Shown piece by piece: positions 1-9,162 of a stretch of 47,933 nt of DNA. Below the pieces are notes generated by a model. It did no database searches, was not told the origin of the DNA, and was given only the letters and a program-made list of their open reading frames with translations. Numbering within the stretch: position 1 is the first letter of the stretch; each line of letters opens with the position of its first letter. The stretch is from NCBI GenBank assembly GCA_014801865.1, contig JAAVDH010000013.1:14355-62287 (forward strand). Reading direction: 5' to 3'. Position numbers and translations under genes: made by a program. This stretch comes from Bacteroides sp. (GTDB lineage: Bacteria > Bacteroidota > Bacteroidia > Bacteroidales > Muribaculaceae).

Positions 1-773
1 CCCGAAATGGTATTGCCGTTAGCGGTTATCTCGCTTGAGGGGAGGTAGCCGTAGTTCTGTGTTTCTGTCAGATTACCGCTGAGATATCCGGTAGTCTTGT
101 CGTACATCAGATATTTTCCGGCCTCGAGCTTCGATGCGGTATATAGCTCGGCAGAGGCTTCGGCCTGAGCGGGGATGCCGTAGAGGGGATTTTCAGAGGC
201 CTCATTGTAGGTAACAACAGCATAGTCACCTTCTTCGGCAGTGAGCTTTTCGCTGAGAATTGCTACAAGGTTGTCTGCTGCTGAAGCATCGGGAGCAAAA
301 GCCTTGATGAAGGCTGTTTCGCTGCCCCAAACCTTCTGATAGTCCTCGGTAGATACGGTGAGGGTCTGCGCTCCGGCTATTGCGGTGAGCTCTTCGGGGA
401 GTGCTCCGGCTTCGCTGAAGGTCACGTCGACGCTCGAACCGTCGGGGGCGTAGTAGTAGGGGAAGTCACGGGTATCCAGCAGAGCGAGCACGGCTGTCTG
501 TGCGGGATATGCGCCGCTCTTGTTGAAGAACTTGTTGGAGGCTATAGCCTTGGCTTCGGCCTTGAGTGAGTCGGGAGCCTCGGCCTCGAGCTGTTTCGAG
601 ATGGTCTCATAGTCATCCTCGGTGAGGGTATATGAGCCTTTTACGGATTTGTCATAGTTGACCCCTGAGTCAAATCCGTCAAGATAGTGATCATTCCATG
701 AGTTTTCGCCGCAGCTTGCCATGAACGCCACGGAGGCACCGGCAACGAGGGCTTTGAGAATATATTTATTCAT
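1..773 (-). CDS. Putative surface lipoprotein, partial (C-terminus outside window)
   Basis: The minus strand is open without a stop from the ATG at 773 to the window edge, giving 257 codons. The N-terminus has a lipoprotein signal (MNKYILKALVAGASVAFMASC) with the lipobox Cys at residue 21, followed by an acidic, Asp-rich stretch (WNDHYLDGFD). The rest is rich in Ala, Glu, Tyr and Thr and contains two similar segments starting with a (Y/L)T(L/V)(T/S)(T/E)EDY pattern. I do not recognise a named domain. It lies 30 bp downstream of a TonB-dependent receptor on the same strand and is probably co-transcribed, which suggests a surface-exposed partner of that receptor in place of a SusD. Reading frame and lipobox are seen directly; function is inference. 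Confidence 0.75.
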   Translation of the reverse strand, partial: MNKYILKALVAGASVAFMASCGENSWNDHYLDGFDSGVNYDKSVKGSYTLTEDDYETISKQLEAEAPDSLKAEAKAIASNKFFNKSGAYPAQTAVLALLDTRDFPYYYAPDGSSVDVTFSEAGALPEELTAIAGAQTLTVSTEDYQKVWGSETAFIKAFAPDASAADNLVAILSEKLTAEEGDYAVVTYNEASENPLYGIPAQAEASAELYTASKLEAGKYLMYDKTTGYLSGNLTETQNYGYLPSSEITANGNTIS

Positions 774-803
774 GTCAGTTGTTTTTGTGACTGGGGTGCA
801 TGA

Positions 804-3581
804 TTAGAAAGTGAACTTCACCTTGAGATTGAAGGTGCGGCCGGAGCTATAGAACACGCGGAAGGCGTCCTGCCAGGTGCCGGGAGTGCTGTAGTTGGTA
901 TAGGCGTCAACGATATACTGGTTGTTGAACACGTTGTATACGTTGGCGGCAAATGTGCAGCGTACATCGCCGGTCACGGGGAAACTGTAGCTGGCGTTGA
1001 GGTCAAGCTGGTTGCCGAAGGGTATCTTCCAGGGTTCGTGGATTACGATTTCCTTACCGGGATCGAGAGTCACGCTCTTGGAGTCATTGATGGAGTAGTC
1101 GCTGTAGTTGTTGGCATTGCAGGTCCAGTCGGCACCCACGCGCATGCCGGTGAAGGGACGGAACTGTACGCCGAGTGCACCGGTGGTCTGAGCCGAGCCA
1201 CCTACCTTTACACCTTTCTGATTGATGGTGGCGTATATGTGGTCGGGAGCCAGGGGAGTGGTGAATGTGGGGGCGGTGTTGCGGTCGCCGAGTGATGACA
1301 GAGCCTGACCCTGCATATTGTAGAAGTAACCCTTAGGAGCGTTCTGCCATGTATTGTCGGCTATGGAGAGCATACCAGACAGTTCGAACCATGTTGTGGG
1401 CTTGTAAACGAAGTCGAGTTCCACACCCATGTAGCGTGAGTCTACGCCGTTCATGGTAGCGGTGTTGCGGCTGTTGTCATACTGTGATGTCGATGAGGCG
1501 ATGAGGGTGCGGTCTTTCCACAGGGTGTAGTAGCCGTTGACCTTGGCGGTGAACTTGGGCGAGTGGAATTCGTAGCCTACTTCTACTGCCTCCACCTTCT
1601 CGTTGCGGGGGTCGGGGTTGATGGCGTTGGAGTTGGCGGGCGATACGAACACACCGTTCTGCAGATAGGGAGCGCGTGAGATGTATCCACCGTTGATATA
1701 CACGTTGTTGTAGCGGTTGATGTTATAGTTGGCACCTGCCTTGATGTTGCCGGCAAAGAAAGTCTTGCTGGGTGATTCGCGCTCTGATTCATCTACGTAG
1801 AAGTTTTCAAAGCGGGTATAGGTGTTGAGGTTCATCGAGCCGGCGAGGATAAGGTTGAGCTTGTTGTCAAGAGTCTTGTACTCGGCCTGTGCGTAGATGC
1901 CCTCCTGCCATATACGGCTATCCCAGTCGCGGTATACTACGTCGCCCACACCTAACTTCTTGTTGGCATACGCTGCACGGGCTGCGGGGTCGTTGGCGTA
2001 GCGGGTGTTGTTCGAGGCGTTGCGGTAGTAGTCAATGAAGTATGCACCGTTGTAGAGGTCAGAGATTTCATTAGTGTGCATACCGTAGTAGTAACGCACG
2101 TCAAGACCGGCAGTGATGGTGAGGTTGTCGATCACCTCGTTCTTGTAGTTGGTGATGCCGCCGAACCAGCGGTGGTTGTTTACTGAGTTAGACATCACCA
2201 TGAGCGAACCGTTGGTAGAGTTCTGGTTCATGAGCTGAATCTGGTCGTAAGCGAAGTAGCCGTTGTCGTGACGCAGATTGTAGGTTACGCCGTTGTTTGT
2301 GATGCTCTTCCAGTTGAGGTCACCGTTGCTTGAGCCATACCAGTAGCTGTAGTAGGTATTGGTCGTACCCTCGATCTGTGCACCCTGACCGCTCGAACCG
2401 TAGCCGGTGCCTATCGAAGCGTAGATTACGCTTGAGAGTGATGACTTGTGGTTGATTTCCCAGATATGGTTAAGCATTGCCACGGGCTTGTTGTAAACAT
2501 TGTACTGTGAGCTCTTCTCTTCACCGTTGAGACCTACACCATAGGTGGGGTTGTAGCGGTAAGCCTGACCCTTGGGCATGTAGTTGGCTACATCCTGCCA
2601 CTGCTGTATTGACAGACCGTCCTGTGAGCTGCGCTTGTTGTGAATCTGGGGAGCGCCGGTTACTGTAAGTGAAATCTGGTTCTTCTCGTTGATGCGCTTC
2701 GAGATGTTGAGGAAGTAGGTGAAGGCTTGAAATGAGGTGCCCTGCACGTATCCGTCACCGGTCTTGCGCGAACCGAGGAAGGTGAGTGCCCAGCCGTTCT
2801 TCATCAGGCCGGTAGAGAATGAAATGCCATAGTTCATGGAATTGTCATTGCCCAGACCATACCATGCTGAACCACCCTTCTTTGCGTCAAGTCCTTTGGT
2901 AATCATGTTGATTGTACCGCCGAGTGAGGGGGTAGAGATGATGGTGGCACCGAGTCCGCGCTGCACCTGCATCGAAGAGGTTACGTCGCCGAGACCGCTC
3001 CAGTTTGACCAGTAGATACCGCCCCACTCCATATCGTTGACGGGTACACCGTTGACCATTGTGGCGGTGTTGTTTGACTTAAAGCCACGGATGTTGATTT
3101 TAGCATCGCCGAAGCCGCCGCCGTCCTTTGTGGCCCACACACCGGGTGTGGTCTTGAGTACTTCGGGCAGTTCCTGGTTGCCGAGCTTGAGTTCGATAGC
3201 CTCAGCGTTGAGCTGTGACATTGCCACAGGGGTCTCGCGGCTGCGTGCAATGCTCTGAGTCACTACTACGTCGGCAAGCATGGTAGTCTCCACGCTCATG
3301 ATGATAGTGCCCATATTGCGGCGAGCCTCAAGTGTTTCGGGGTGGTAGCCCACGTATGTGATAGTGAGCGACTTTACCTGTTCGGGTACTTTTACGTTAA
3401 AGAGTCCGTCGAGATCGGTGGTACCCAGCGGGCGACCACCTGTAACTGACACCGTAGCACCCACGATGGGGTCGCCGTCAGTGTCCACGACAATACCTTT
3501 ACAATTCAGATCGGCTGCTGATACGAATGTTGCCATTGTGGCAATCCACAGCACGATGAAGAAGGAAAAGAGTCTTTTCAT
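804..3581 (-). CDS. TonB-dependent receptor with carboxypeptidase-regulatory-like N-terminal domain
   Basis: 925 aa outer-membrane receptor. A signal peptide (residues 1-22, ending VSAAD) is followed by a CarboxypepD_reg-like beta-sandwich (about 25-105, GTTDLDGLFNVKV), a plug domain (about 110-230, with INIRGFKSNNTATMVNGVPVNDME written here only in part: NIRGF and VNGVPVND) and a long beta-barrel ending in Phe (NLKVKFTF). It is not a typical SusC: no SusD gene follows, only a lipoprotein gene 30 bp downstream. The family imports large or scarce nutrients with TonB energy; the ligand cannot be told from sequence. A good promoter lies about 130 nt upstream, divergent from the sulfatase gene. 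Confidence 0.93.
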   Translation of the reverse strand: MKRLFSFFIVLWIATMATFVSAADLNCKGIVVDTDGDPIVGATVSVTGGRPLGTTDLDGLFNVKVPEQVKSLTITYVGYHPETLEARRNMGTIIMSVETTMLADVVVTQSIARSRETPVAMSQLNAEAIELKLGNQELPEVLKTTPGVWATKDGGGFGDAKINIRGFKSNNTATMVNGVPVNDMEWGGIYWSNWSGLGDVTSSMQVQRGLGATIISTPSLGGTINMITKGLDAKKGGSAWYGLGNDNSMNYGISFSTGLMKNGWALTFLGSRKTGDGYVQGTSFQAFTYFLNISKRINEKNQISLTVTGAPQIHNKRSSQDGLSIQQWQDVANYMPKGQAYRYNPTYGVGLNGEEKSSQYNVYNKPVAMLNHIWEINHKSSLSSVIYASIGTGYGSSGQGAQIEGTTNTYYSYWYGSSNGDLNWKSITNNGVTYNLRHDNGYFAYDQIQLMNQNSTNGSLMVMSNSVNNHRWFGGITNYKNEVIDNLTITAGLDVRYYYGMHTNEISDLYNGAYFIDYYRNASNNTRYANDPAARAAYANKKLGVGDVVYRDWDSRIWQEGIYAQAEYKTLDNKLNLILAGSMNLNTYTRFENFYVDESERESPSKTFFAGNIKAGANYNINRYNNVYINGGYISRAPYLQNGVFVSPANSNAINPDPRNEKVEAVEVGYEFHSPKFTAKVNGYYTLWKDRTLIASSTSQYDNSRNTATMNGVDSRYMGVELDFVYKPTTWFELSGMLSIADNTWQNAPKGYFYNMQGQALSSLGDRNTAPTFTTPLAPDHIYATINQKGVKVGGSAQTTGALGVQFRPFTGMRVGADWTCNANNYSDYSINDSKSVTLDPGKEIVIHEPWKIPFGNQLDLNASYSFPVTGDVRCTFAANVYNVFNNQYIVDAYTNYSTPGTWQDAFRVFYSSGRTFNLKVKFTF

Positions 3582-3718
3582 TGTCTAACTGAAAAACTGT
3601 GAAATAATAATTGGTAGTTGCAATATTCAGCTTTATGTTGGCAATGAGGAGAAAGATGTAGATAGATACGAGGAGGGAGATGAGGGAGAGATATTGAGGG
3701 TTGATTGTTAAAATTGCA

Positions 3719-3748
3719 CAAAATTACTAATTTTATGCGAATTAACAA
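3719..3748 (-). promoter_or_regulatory. Bacteroidetes-type promoter for the TonB-dependent receptor
   Basis: On the minus strand a TTG (complement of 3746-3748) precedes TAATTTTG (complement of 3719-3726) by 19 nt, matching the Bacteroidetes -33/-7 architecture. Transcription should start near 3712, leaving about 130 nt of leader before the receptor ATG. Confidence 0.7.
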
Positions 3749-3802
3749 TACATTAACATTATAAGCAGCATCACGGAGTCTTAAAATGCCTCCGCAAAAG
3801 TG

Positions 3803-3832
3803 TTGCGGGTATGGTCGAAAGTGTTAATTTTG
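3803..3832 (+). promoter_or_regulatory. Promoter abutting the sulfatase start codon
   Basis: TTG at 3803-3805 and TAATTTTG at 3825-3832 are spaced by 19 nt. Only five bases separate the -7 box from the ATG at 3838, so the transcript start should fall at or within a few bases of the ATG. This argues that the upstream in-frame ATG at 3811 lies in the promoter and is not the start. Confidence 0.7.
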
Positions 3833-3837
3833 CCTCC

Positions 3838-5406
3838 ATGAAATCTAATCCAGCAAAAAGTCTTGCCCTCACGGCTGCCGCCTTGGTGGCCCTGTCGGCC
3901 CCGGTTGTCGCTTCTGCCGCATCATCTGCTGCCGATGACACCGCTACATCATCCAAACGCCCAAATGTGATACTTCTTGTTGCCGATGATCTTGGTTACG
4001 GCGACATGAGCTGCTATGGCGCACACCGTGTAAACACCCCTCGCGTAGACTCCATAGCCTCGCAGGGAGTCATGTTTACCAATGCACATGCCTGTGCGTC
4101 TACATCTACTCCCTCGCGCTACTCGCTCCTGACGGGTGAATACTGCTTCCGTAAGCCTAACACTAATATTGCCGACGGCGATGCGGCACTCATCATTCCG
4201 GCCGATACATATACTGTGGCCGACATGATGCATGACGCGGGTTATCGTACGGCGGCCATAGGCAAATGGCATCTCGGACTCGGTTCCGAGGGCGGTAAGC
4301 AGGATTGGAACAAGCCTCTCGACGTGACCCCCGCCGATATAGGTTTTGACCATCATTATATCATGGCGGCTACGGCCGACCGTGTGCCCTGCGTGTTCTT
4401 CGAGGACGGACAGGTGGCCAACTATGACCCCTCAGCCCCGATTGAGGTGAGTTACCGAAAGAATTTCCCGGGTGAACCTACCGGAAAGGACAATCCGGAG
4501 CTGCTCACGAAGCTTCATCCGAGCCATGGTCACGACATGTCTATCGTCAACGGTATCAGCCGTATAGGCTACATGAAAGGTGGCGGTAAGGCACTCTGGC
4601 GCGATGAGGATATAGCCGACTCCATAGCATCACACGCTATTGACTTCATGGCGGGAGCTGTAGCTGATGGCGAGCCGTTCTTTATATATCTATGTACTAA
4701 TGATGTGCATGTACCTCGCTATCCTCATGAACGATTCCGCGGACTCAGCCCCATGGGACTGCGCGGTGAGGCCATCATGCAGTTTGACTATACTGTTGGG
4801 CTGATTGATGACGCCCTTGACTCGTTAGGTATTGCGGACAATACCATGCTCATCATCACATCCGATAATGGTCCGGTCGTTGATGACGGCTATCGCGACG
4901 GTGCTCCGGGGCTTCTCGGCGATCATCGTCCCGGAGGTCCGTGGCGCGGCGGCAAGTACGGCTCCTTTGAAGCAGGCACAGCCGTACCCATGATTGTTCG
5001 CTGGCCCGGCATTACTCCCGAAGGCAAGGTGAGCGATGCGCTTGTATCGCAGATTGACAACTTCGCCGTATTGGCCGAAATAGCCGGAGCCGAAACTCAC
5101 CCCGCCGGTGCTGCTCCCGACAGTAAACCTTACGTGCAGACCTGGACAGGACGCTCCGATGAGTCGCGCGACTATGCCGTAGCTATGGCGGCCGACCGTT
5201 CGCTCACGCTGCGTACACCCCGCTGGAAGTACATTGCCCCGGGCAGAGACAAGCGTGCCGTCGAACCAAATACGGGCATAGAGCTTGGCCACGACTACGC
5301 ACCCGCTCTCTTCGATATGAATGAAAGCCGTTTTGAGGAGAATAATGTCATCTCCTCCAACCCCGACGTTGCCGAGCAGATGCGTACCATCCTCGAAAAC
5401 CTCTAA
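3838..5406 (+). CDS. Type I sulfatase, Ser-type formylglycine site
   Basis: 522 aa from the ATG at 3838, chosen because the in-frame ATG at 3811 lies between the -33 and -7 boxes. A Sec signal peptide covers about residues 1-26 (APVVASA). The alkaline-phosphatase fold begins RPNVILLVADDLGYGDMS, with metal-binding Asp50-Asp51. The active-site signature is STPSRYSLLTG with Ser90 where formylglycine forms, so an anaerobic sulfatase-maturating enzyme is required. GKWHLG and SDNGPVVDDG are further family motifs. It would remove sulfate esters from host or dietary glycans in the periplasm or at the surface. Substrate subfamily is not clear. Divergent from the TonB-dependent receptor; a shared role is possible but unproven. 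Confidence 0.93.
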   Translation: MKSNPAKSLALTAAALVALSAPVVASAASSAADDTATSSKRPNVILLVADDLGYGDMSCYGAHRVNTPRVDSIASQGVMFTNAHACASTSTPSRYSLLTGEYCFRKPNTNIADGDAALIIPADTYTVADMMHDAGYRTAAIGKWHLGLGSEGGKQDWNKPLDVTPADIGFDHHYIMAATADRVPCVFFEDGQVANYDPSAPIEVSYRKNFPGEPTGKDNPELLTKLHPSHGHDMSIVNGISRIGYMKGGGKALWRDEDIADSIASHAIDFMAGAVADGEPFFIYLCTNDVHVPRYPHERFRGLSPMGLRGEAIMQFDYTVGLIDDALDSLGIADNTMLIITSDNGPVVDDGYRDGAPGLLGDHRPGGPWRGGKYGSFEAGTAVPMIVRWPGITPEGKVSDALVSQIDNFAVLAEIAGAETHPAGAAPDSKPYVQTWTGRSDESRDYAVAMAADRSLTLRTPRWKYIAPGRDKRAVEPNTGIELGHDYAPALFDMNESRFEENNVISSNPDVAEQMRTILENL

Positions 5407-5438
5407 TCCCGCTTCTTAAGTTCAATTCCGTAAGAAAA

Positions 5439-5482
5439 AGTGCCGTAGGCAAGATGTCGTTCGACATCGTGCCTACGGCACT
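5439..5482. terminator. Bidirectional terminator hairpin between sulfatase and uvrA
   Basis: A 21-bp stem (5439-5459 with 5462-5482, one mismatch, two-base loop) sits between convergent genes. On the minus strand it is followed by five T residues, a good intrinsic terminator for uvrA; on the plus strand the tail is ctctcttta, which is weaker. Confidence 0.8.
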
Positions 5483-5526
5483 CTCTTTATGTTGCTATAC
5501 CGCGTAGTTCGCCTGAACTGAAGGGG

Positions 5527-8361
5527 TTATTGGAGGCGGGGAGCAAGGTAGCGTCCGGTGTGGGAGGCGGGGTTGGCGGCAACTTCCTCAGGAGTGCCGG
5601 TGGCAACGACTGTACCACCGCGATCGCCACCTTCCGGACCTATATCTATGATGTGGTCGGCACATTTTATTACGTCAAGGTTGTGCTCGATGATAATCAC
5701 GGTGTGACCCTGCGCGATGAGGCGATTGAAGGAGTCCATGAGGGTACGTATATCATGGAAGTGCAGCCCGGTGGTAGGTTCGTCGAAGATGAACATGGTG
5801 GGCTGAGGCTTCTCCATCGACAGATAGTAAGCGAGCTTAACGCGCTGATTCTCACCTCCTGACAGAGTAGACGAACTTTGGCCAAGACGGATGTATCCGA
5901 GGCCTACGTCAGCCAGCGGTTGCAGTCGGCGGACAATGCGTTTCTCTACCGTACCGGAAGCTTCGCTAAAGAATTCTATGGCTTCGTCGACAGTCAGGTC
6001 AAGAATGTCGGCGATATTCTTGCCTCGGTATGTAATATCAAGCACATCGCGTTTGTAACGCTTGCCGTGACACGCCTCACAAGGTATCACAAGGTCGGCC
6101 ATGAACTGCATCGGTATGGTGATAGTGCCTTCGCCCTTACACTCTTCGCAGCGTCCACCCTCGCTGTTAAATGAGAAGTATCCGGGACCGAATCCCATCT
6201 GTCGCGCTCCTTGCTGCTCGGAGTAGAGGCGGCGTATCTCGTCGAAAGCCTTGAGGTAGGTGGCTGGATTGGATCGTGTGGATTTGCCTATTGGATTTTG
6301 GTCAACAAACTCCACCGCGGTGATACGCGAGAGGTCGCCTGACAGTTCCCGAAAGAGACCGGGAGCATCTGAGGGCTCACCGAGGTGGCGAAGCATGGCC
6401 GGATACAGGATGTCGTGTAGAAGGGTCGATTTGCCTGAACCGCTGACACCTGTTACCACCGTGAGTACCCCGAGGGGGAACTTCACATCAATATCCTTGA
6501 GATTATGTTCGGCGGCTCCTTTTACTTCTATGAAGTCGCGCCATTTGCGTCGGTGTGAGGGGAGGGGTATCGAGAGGTCACCGTTGAGATAGCGCAGGGT
6601 ATATGATGGGGAGTTTATCGGTTGGTTATCAGGTGATGATGTTTCAGAAGCAAGAGCTTCGGAGATCGGACCTTGATATACGATCTCTCCTCCGAGGCGT
6701 CCGGCATCGGGACCTACGTCAATCAGGTAGTCGGCGGCACGCATGATGTCCTCATCGTGTTCTACGACCACTACCGTGTTGCCGATACGCTGTAGCTTGC
6801 GCAGCACGGATATGAGTCTTTCGGTGTCGCGCGAATGAAGTCCGATACTCGGTTCGTCAAGTATATAAAGCGAGCCTACAAGGCTGCTGCCCAGAGATGT
6901 CGCTAAGTTGATACGCTGACTTTCACCACCCGACAGTGAATTGCTCAGTCGGTCAAGGGTAAGATAGCCAAGCCCGACGTCATTGAGAAATCCGAGGCGG
7001 TTGCGTATCTCCTTAAGGAGTCGTTCGGCCACGGCCATATCCGTATCAGACAACTCAAGTTCTTCAAACCATCGACGCAGCTCGGCTACCGGCATACGTG
7101 TCAGTTCACCGATAGAGCGGCCGCCGACCTTTACGTATGAAGCGTCCTTGCGCAGACGGCTGCCGTGACAGTCGGGACAGATGGTCTTGCCGCGATAACG
7201 TGCCAGCATCACGCGATACTGTATCTTATACTGATTCTCGCCTACCCATTTGAAGAATCCGTCAATACCGGGGAATCGGTCGTTGCCGTGCCACAGCAAG
7301 TCTTTCTGCGCAGGAGTCAGATCCTTATAGGGACGATGGATAGGGAAGTCAAGCGAGGGGGCGAGGTGGATGAGATGGTGTTTGATTTCGCTCATCTTTT
7401 CACCGCGCCAACACACTACGGCATCGTCATAAACCGACAGTGTAGGGTCGGGCACTACAAGACGTTCGTCTATGCCCATAGTCTTGCCGAAGCCTTCACA
7501 GCGCGGACACGCTCCGTAGGGATTATTGAAGTTAAACATCTGTTCCGAAGGCTCGGTAAATACCATGCCGTCGGCTTCAAACTGTTTTGAGAAGTCGTGG
7601 CGATGTACCTCTCCATCACTCCATACAAGGAGTGAGCAGTGGTCGTGGCCCTCAAAGAACGCTGTCTCAACAGAGTCGGCCAGTCGCGACATCTCGTCGC
7701 CATCCTTAGCTACTGCCAGACGGTCTATTACCAGGTCAATACCATTGGAGGATTCATACAGAGAGGATTCGTCACCGTTTGACATACTTTCAAGAAGGTC
7801 GGGGATGGTCACAAACTCGCCATCCTTCATCAGTCGCGAGTATCCTTCCTTGATATATACGTCAAGCTGCTGGGCAAGAGTACGTCCCTGAGGAAGGGTT
7901 ACAGGAGCCACTACAGCGATGCGGGTTCCCTCTGGATAGGATGCGGCCGTGGCTGTAACGTCGGCTACAGTGTGCTTCTTGACCTGCTCGCCGCTGACGG
8001 GTGAGTAAGTGCGTCCGATGCGTCCGAAAAGCAGACGCATATAGTCATATATCTCCGTGGAAGTGCCCACGGTGCTTCGCGGATTGCGCGTATTGACCTT
8101 CTGCTCGATGGCGATGGCCGGCGGCAACCCCTTGATTAGGTCGGCCTCGGGCTTGGCCATGCGTCCGAGAAACTGTCGGGCATAGGCCGAGAGGCTTTCC
8201 ACATAACGTCGCTGACCTTCGGCATACAGAGTGTCGAAGGCCAGTGATGATTTTCCCGATCCGGAAAGTCCGGTGATGACCACAAATTGATTGCGCGGGA
8301 CGTCAACTGATATGTTTTTAAGATTATTTACGCGTGCACCGCGTACAAGTATGTCATTCAT
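5527..8361 (-). CDS. uvrA: Excinuclease ABC subunit A
   Basis: 944 aa, the usual UvrA1 length. It scans bulky DNA lesions and loads UvrB in nucleotide excision repair. Two ABC ATPase halves are visible: Walker A GLSGSGKSS at residues 31-39 and GVSGSGKST near 640, each with its own LSGGE signature (SNSLSGGESQRINLA and SSTLSGGENQRVKLA) and Walker B (LYILDEPSIGLH, MFIFDEPTTGLH). Zinc modules CPRCEGFG, CPDCHG and CEECKG/CEACHG are all present. The insert after the first Walker A region (about 130-250) is retained, so the UvrB-binding region is kept, unlike short UvrA2. Last gene of a probable purC-menG-uvrA run (48-bp gap to menG). Confidence 0.97.
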   Translation of the reverse strand: MNDILVRGARVNNLKNISVDVPRNQFVVITGLSGSGKSSLAFDTLYAEGQRRYVESLSAYARQFLGRMAKPEADLIKGLPPAIAIEQKVNTRNPRSTVGTSTEIYDYMRLLFGRIGRTYSPVSGEQVKKHTVADVTATAASYPEGTRIAVVAPVTLPQGRTLAQQLDVYIKEGYSRLMKDGEFVTIPDLLESMSNGDESSLYESSNGIDLVIDRLAVAKDGDEMSRLADSVETAFFEGHDHCSLLVWSDGEVHRHDFSKQFEADGMVFTEPSEQMFNFNNPYGACPRCEGFGKTMGIDERLVVPDPTLSVYDDAVVCWRGEKMSEIKHHLIHLAPSLDFPIHRPYKDLTPAQKDLLWHGNDRFPGIDGFFKWVGENQYKIQYRVMLARYRGKTICPDCHGSRLRKDASYVKVGGRSIGELTRMPVAELRRWFEELELSDTDMAVAERLLKEIRNRLGFLNDVGLGYLTLDRLSNSLSGGESQRINLATSLGSSLVGSLYILDEPSIGLHSRDTERLISVLRKLQRIGNTVVVVEHDEDIMRAADYLIDVGPDAGRLGGEIVYQGPISEALASETSSPDNQPINSPSYTLRYLNGDLSIPLPSHRRKWRDFIEVKGAAEHNLKDIDVKFPLGVLTVVTGVSGSGKSTLLHDILYPAMLRHLGEPSDAPGLFRELSGDLSRITAVEFVDQNPIGKSTRSNPATYLKAFDEIRRLYSEQQGARQMGFGPGYFSFNSEGGRCEECKGEGTITIPMQFMADLVIPCEACHGKRYKRDVLDITYRGKNIADILDLTVDEAIEFFSEASGTVEKRIVRRLQPLADVGLGYIRLGQSSSTLSGGENQRVKLAYYLSMEKPQPTMFIFDEPTTGLHFHDIRTLMDSFNRLIAQGHTVIIIEHNLDVIKCADHIIDIGPEGGDRGGTVVATGTPEEVAANPASHTGRYLAPRLQ

Positions 8362-8409
8362 GTTGCTGAGTAAGAGAGAGATAGTTGTGTGTAAGAGAGC
8401 GCCCTTGGA

Positions 8410-9153
8410 TTAGGCCTGACCTACGTAGAGCGTACACACTCCGAAAGTGAGAGGACGGTATACGGCGCTCTTGAATCCGGCATTGCGGATGAGGCGCACC
8501 ATGTCATCGCCCTGAGGTACAGCGGCTATAGACGCCGGCAGATAGCTGTAGGCGCTTGTGTCCTTTGACACCATGCGACCCACCATAGGTATAACGCCGC
8601 GAGTGTAGATTTGGTATAGCGGACGCACGATTCTTGACTGAGGTACGGATAGTTCGAGCATTATGAGGCGTCCGTCGGGACGGAGCACACGGCGCATCTC
8701 GGCCAGACCGCGCTCAAGGTTTTCAAAGTTGCGTACTCCGAAGGCTACGGTGACAACATCCATAGTCGCATCGTCGAACGGCAGCGAAAGACAATCGCCG
8801 GGCATTAGTACCACACGGTCGGCTATACCCGCCTCAGCCACCTTCTTACGGGCTTCTTCAAGCATCTTTTCCGAGAGATCGATACCGATTACTGATGCCC
8901 GGGGCATGGCCTTGGCCAGCGCAATGGCGAGGTCGCCCGTGCCTGTGGCCACATCAAGTACTTTCTTGCTTGATTCCTCGCGTGCGGCAAGATTGACGGC
9001 CAGTTTACGCCAACTTTTGTCGATGCCGAGCGTCATGGCCCGGTTCATAAAATCATAGGCAGGGGCGATATTGTCAAACATCGCCTCTACCTGTTGTGAT
9101 TTATGGCGGCCGTCGTGGCCGTAGGGATTAATTTGTTCGCAGTCAGAACTCAT
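8410..9153 (-). CDS. menG: Demethylmenaquinone methyltransferase (UbiE/MenG)
   Basis: 247 aa class I SAM methyltransferase. Motif I is VLDVATGTGDLAIALAK (near residue 65), with IGIDLSEKMLEEARKK after it and the UbiE-type signatures VTVAFGVRNFEN and MMVSKDTSAYSYLPASI-like region near the end. It performs the last step of menaquinone synthesis, C-methylation of demethylmenaquinone. An anaerobic Bacteroidales makes menaquinone, not ubiquinone, so menG is preferred over ubiE. It begins 9 bp downstream of purC, so the two are likely co-transcribed. menA, the preceding prenylation step, lies separately at 20.5-21.4 kb. Confidence 0.95.
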   Translation of the reverse strand: MSSDCEQINPYGHDGRHKSQQVEAMFDNIAPAYDFMNRAMTLGIDKSWRKLAVNLAAREESSKKVLDVATGTGDLAIALAKAMPRASVIGIDLSEKMLEEARKKVAEAGIADRVVLMPGDCLSLPFDDATMDVVTVAFGVRNFENLERGLAEMRRVLRPDGRLIMLELSVPQSRIVRPLYQIYTRGVIPMVGRMVSKDTSAYSYLPASIAAVPQGDDMVRLIRNAGFKSAVYRPLTFGVCTLYVGQA

Positions 9154-9162
9154 TATACGGAG

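Noticed and set aside
3811..3837. Upstream ATG of the sulfatase gene.
   Set aside because: It falls between the -33 and -7 promoter boxes, so it would not be transcribed.
5530..7891. Several plus-strand ORFs over 60 codons inside uvrA.
   Set aside because: They are antisense shadows with no family resemblance and no promoter.
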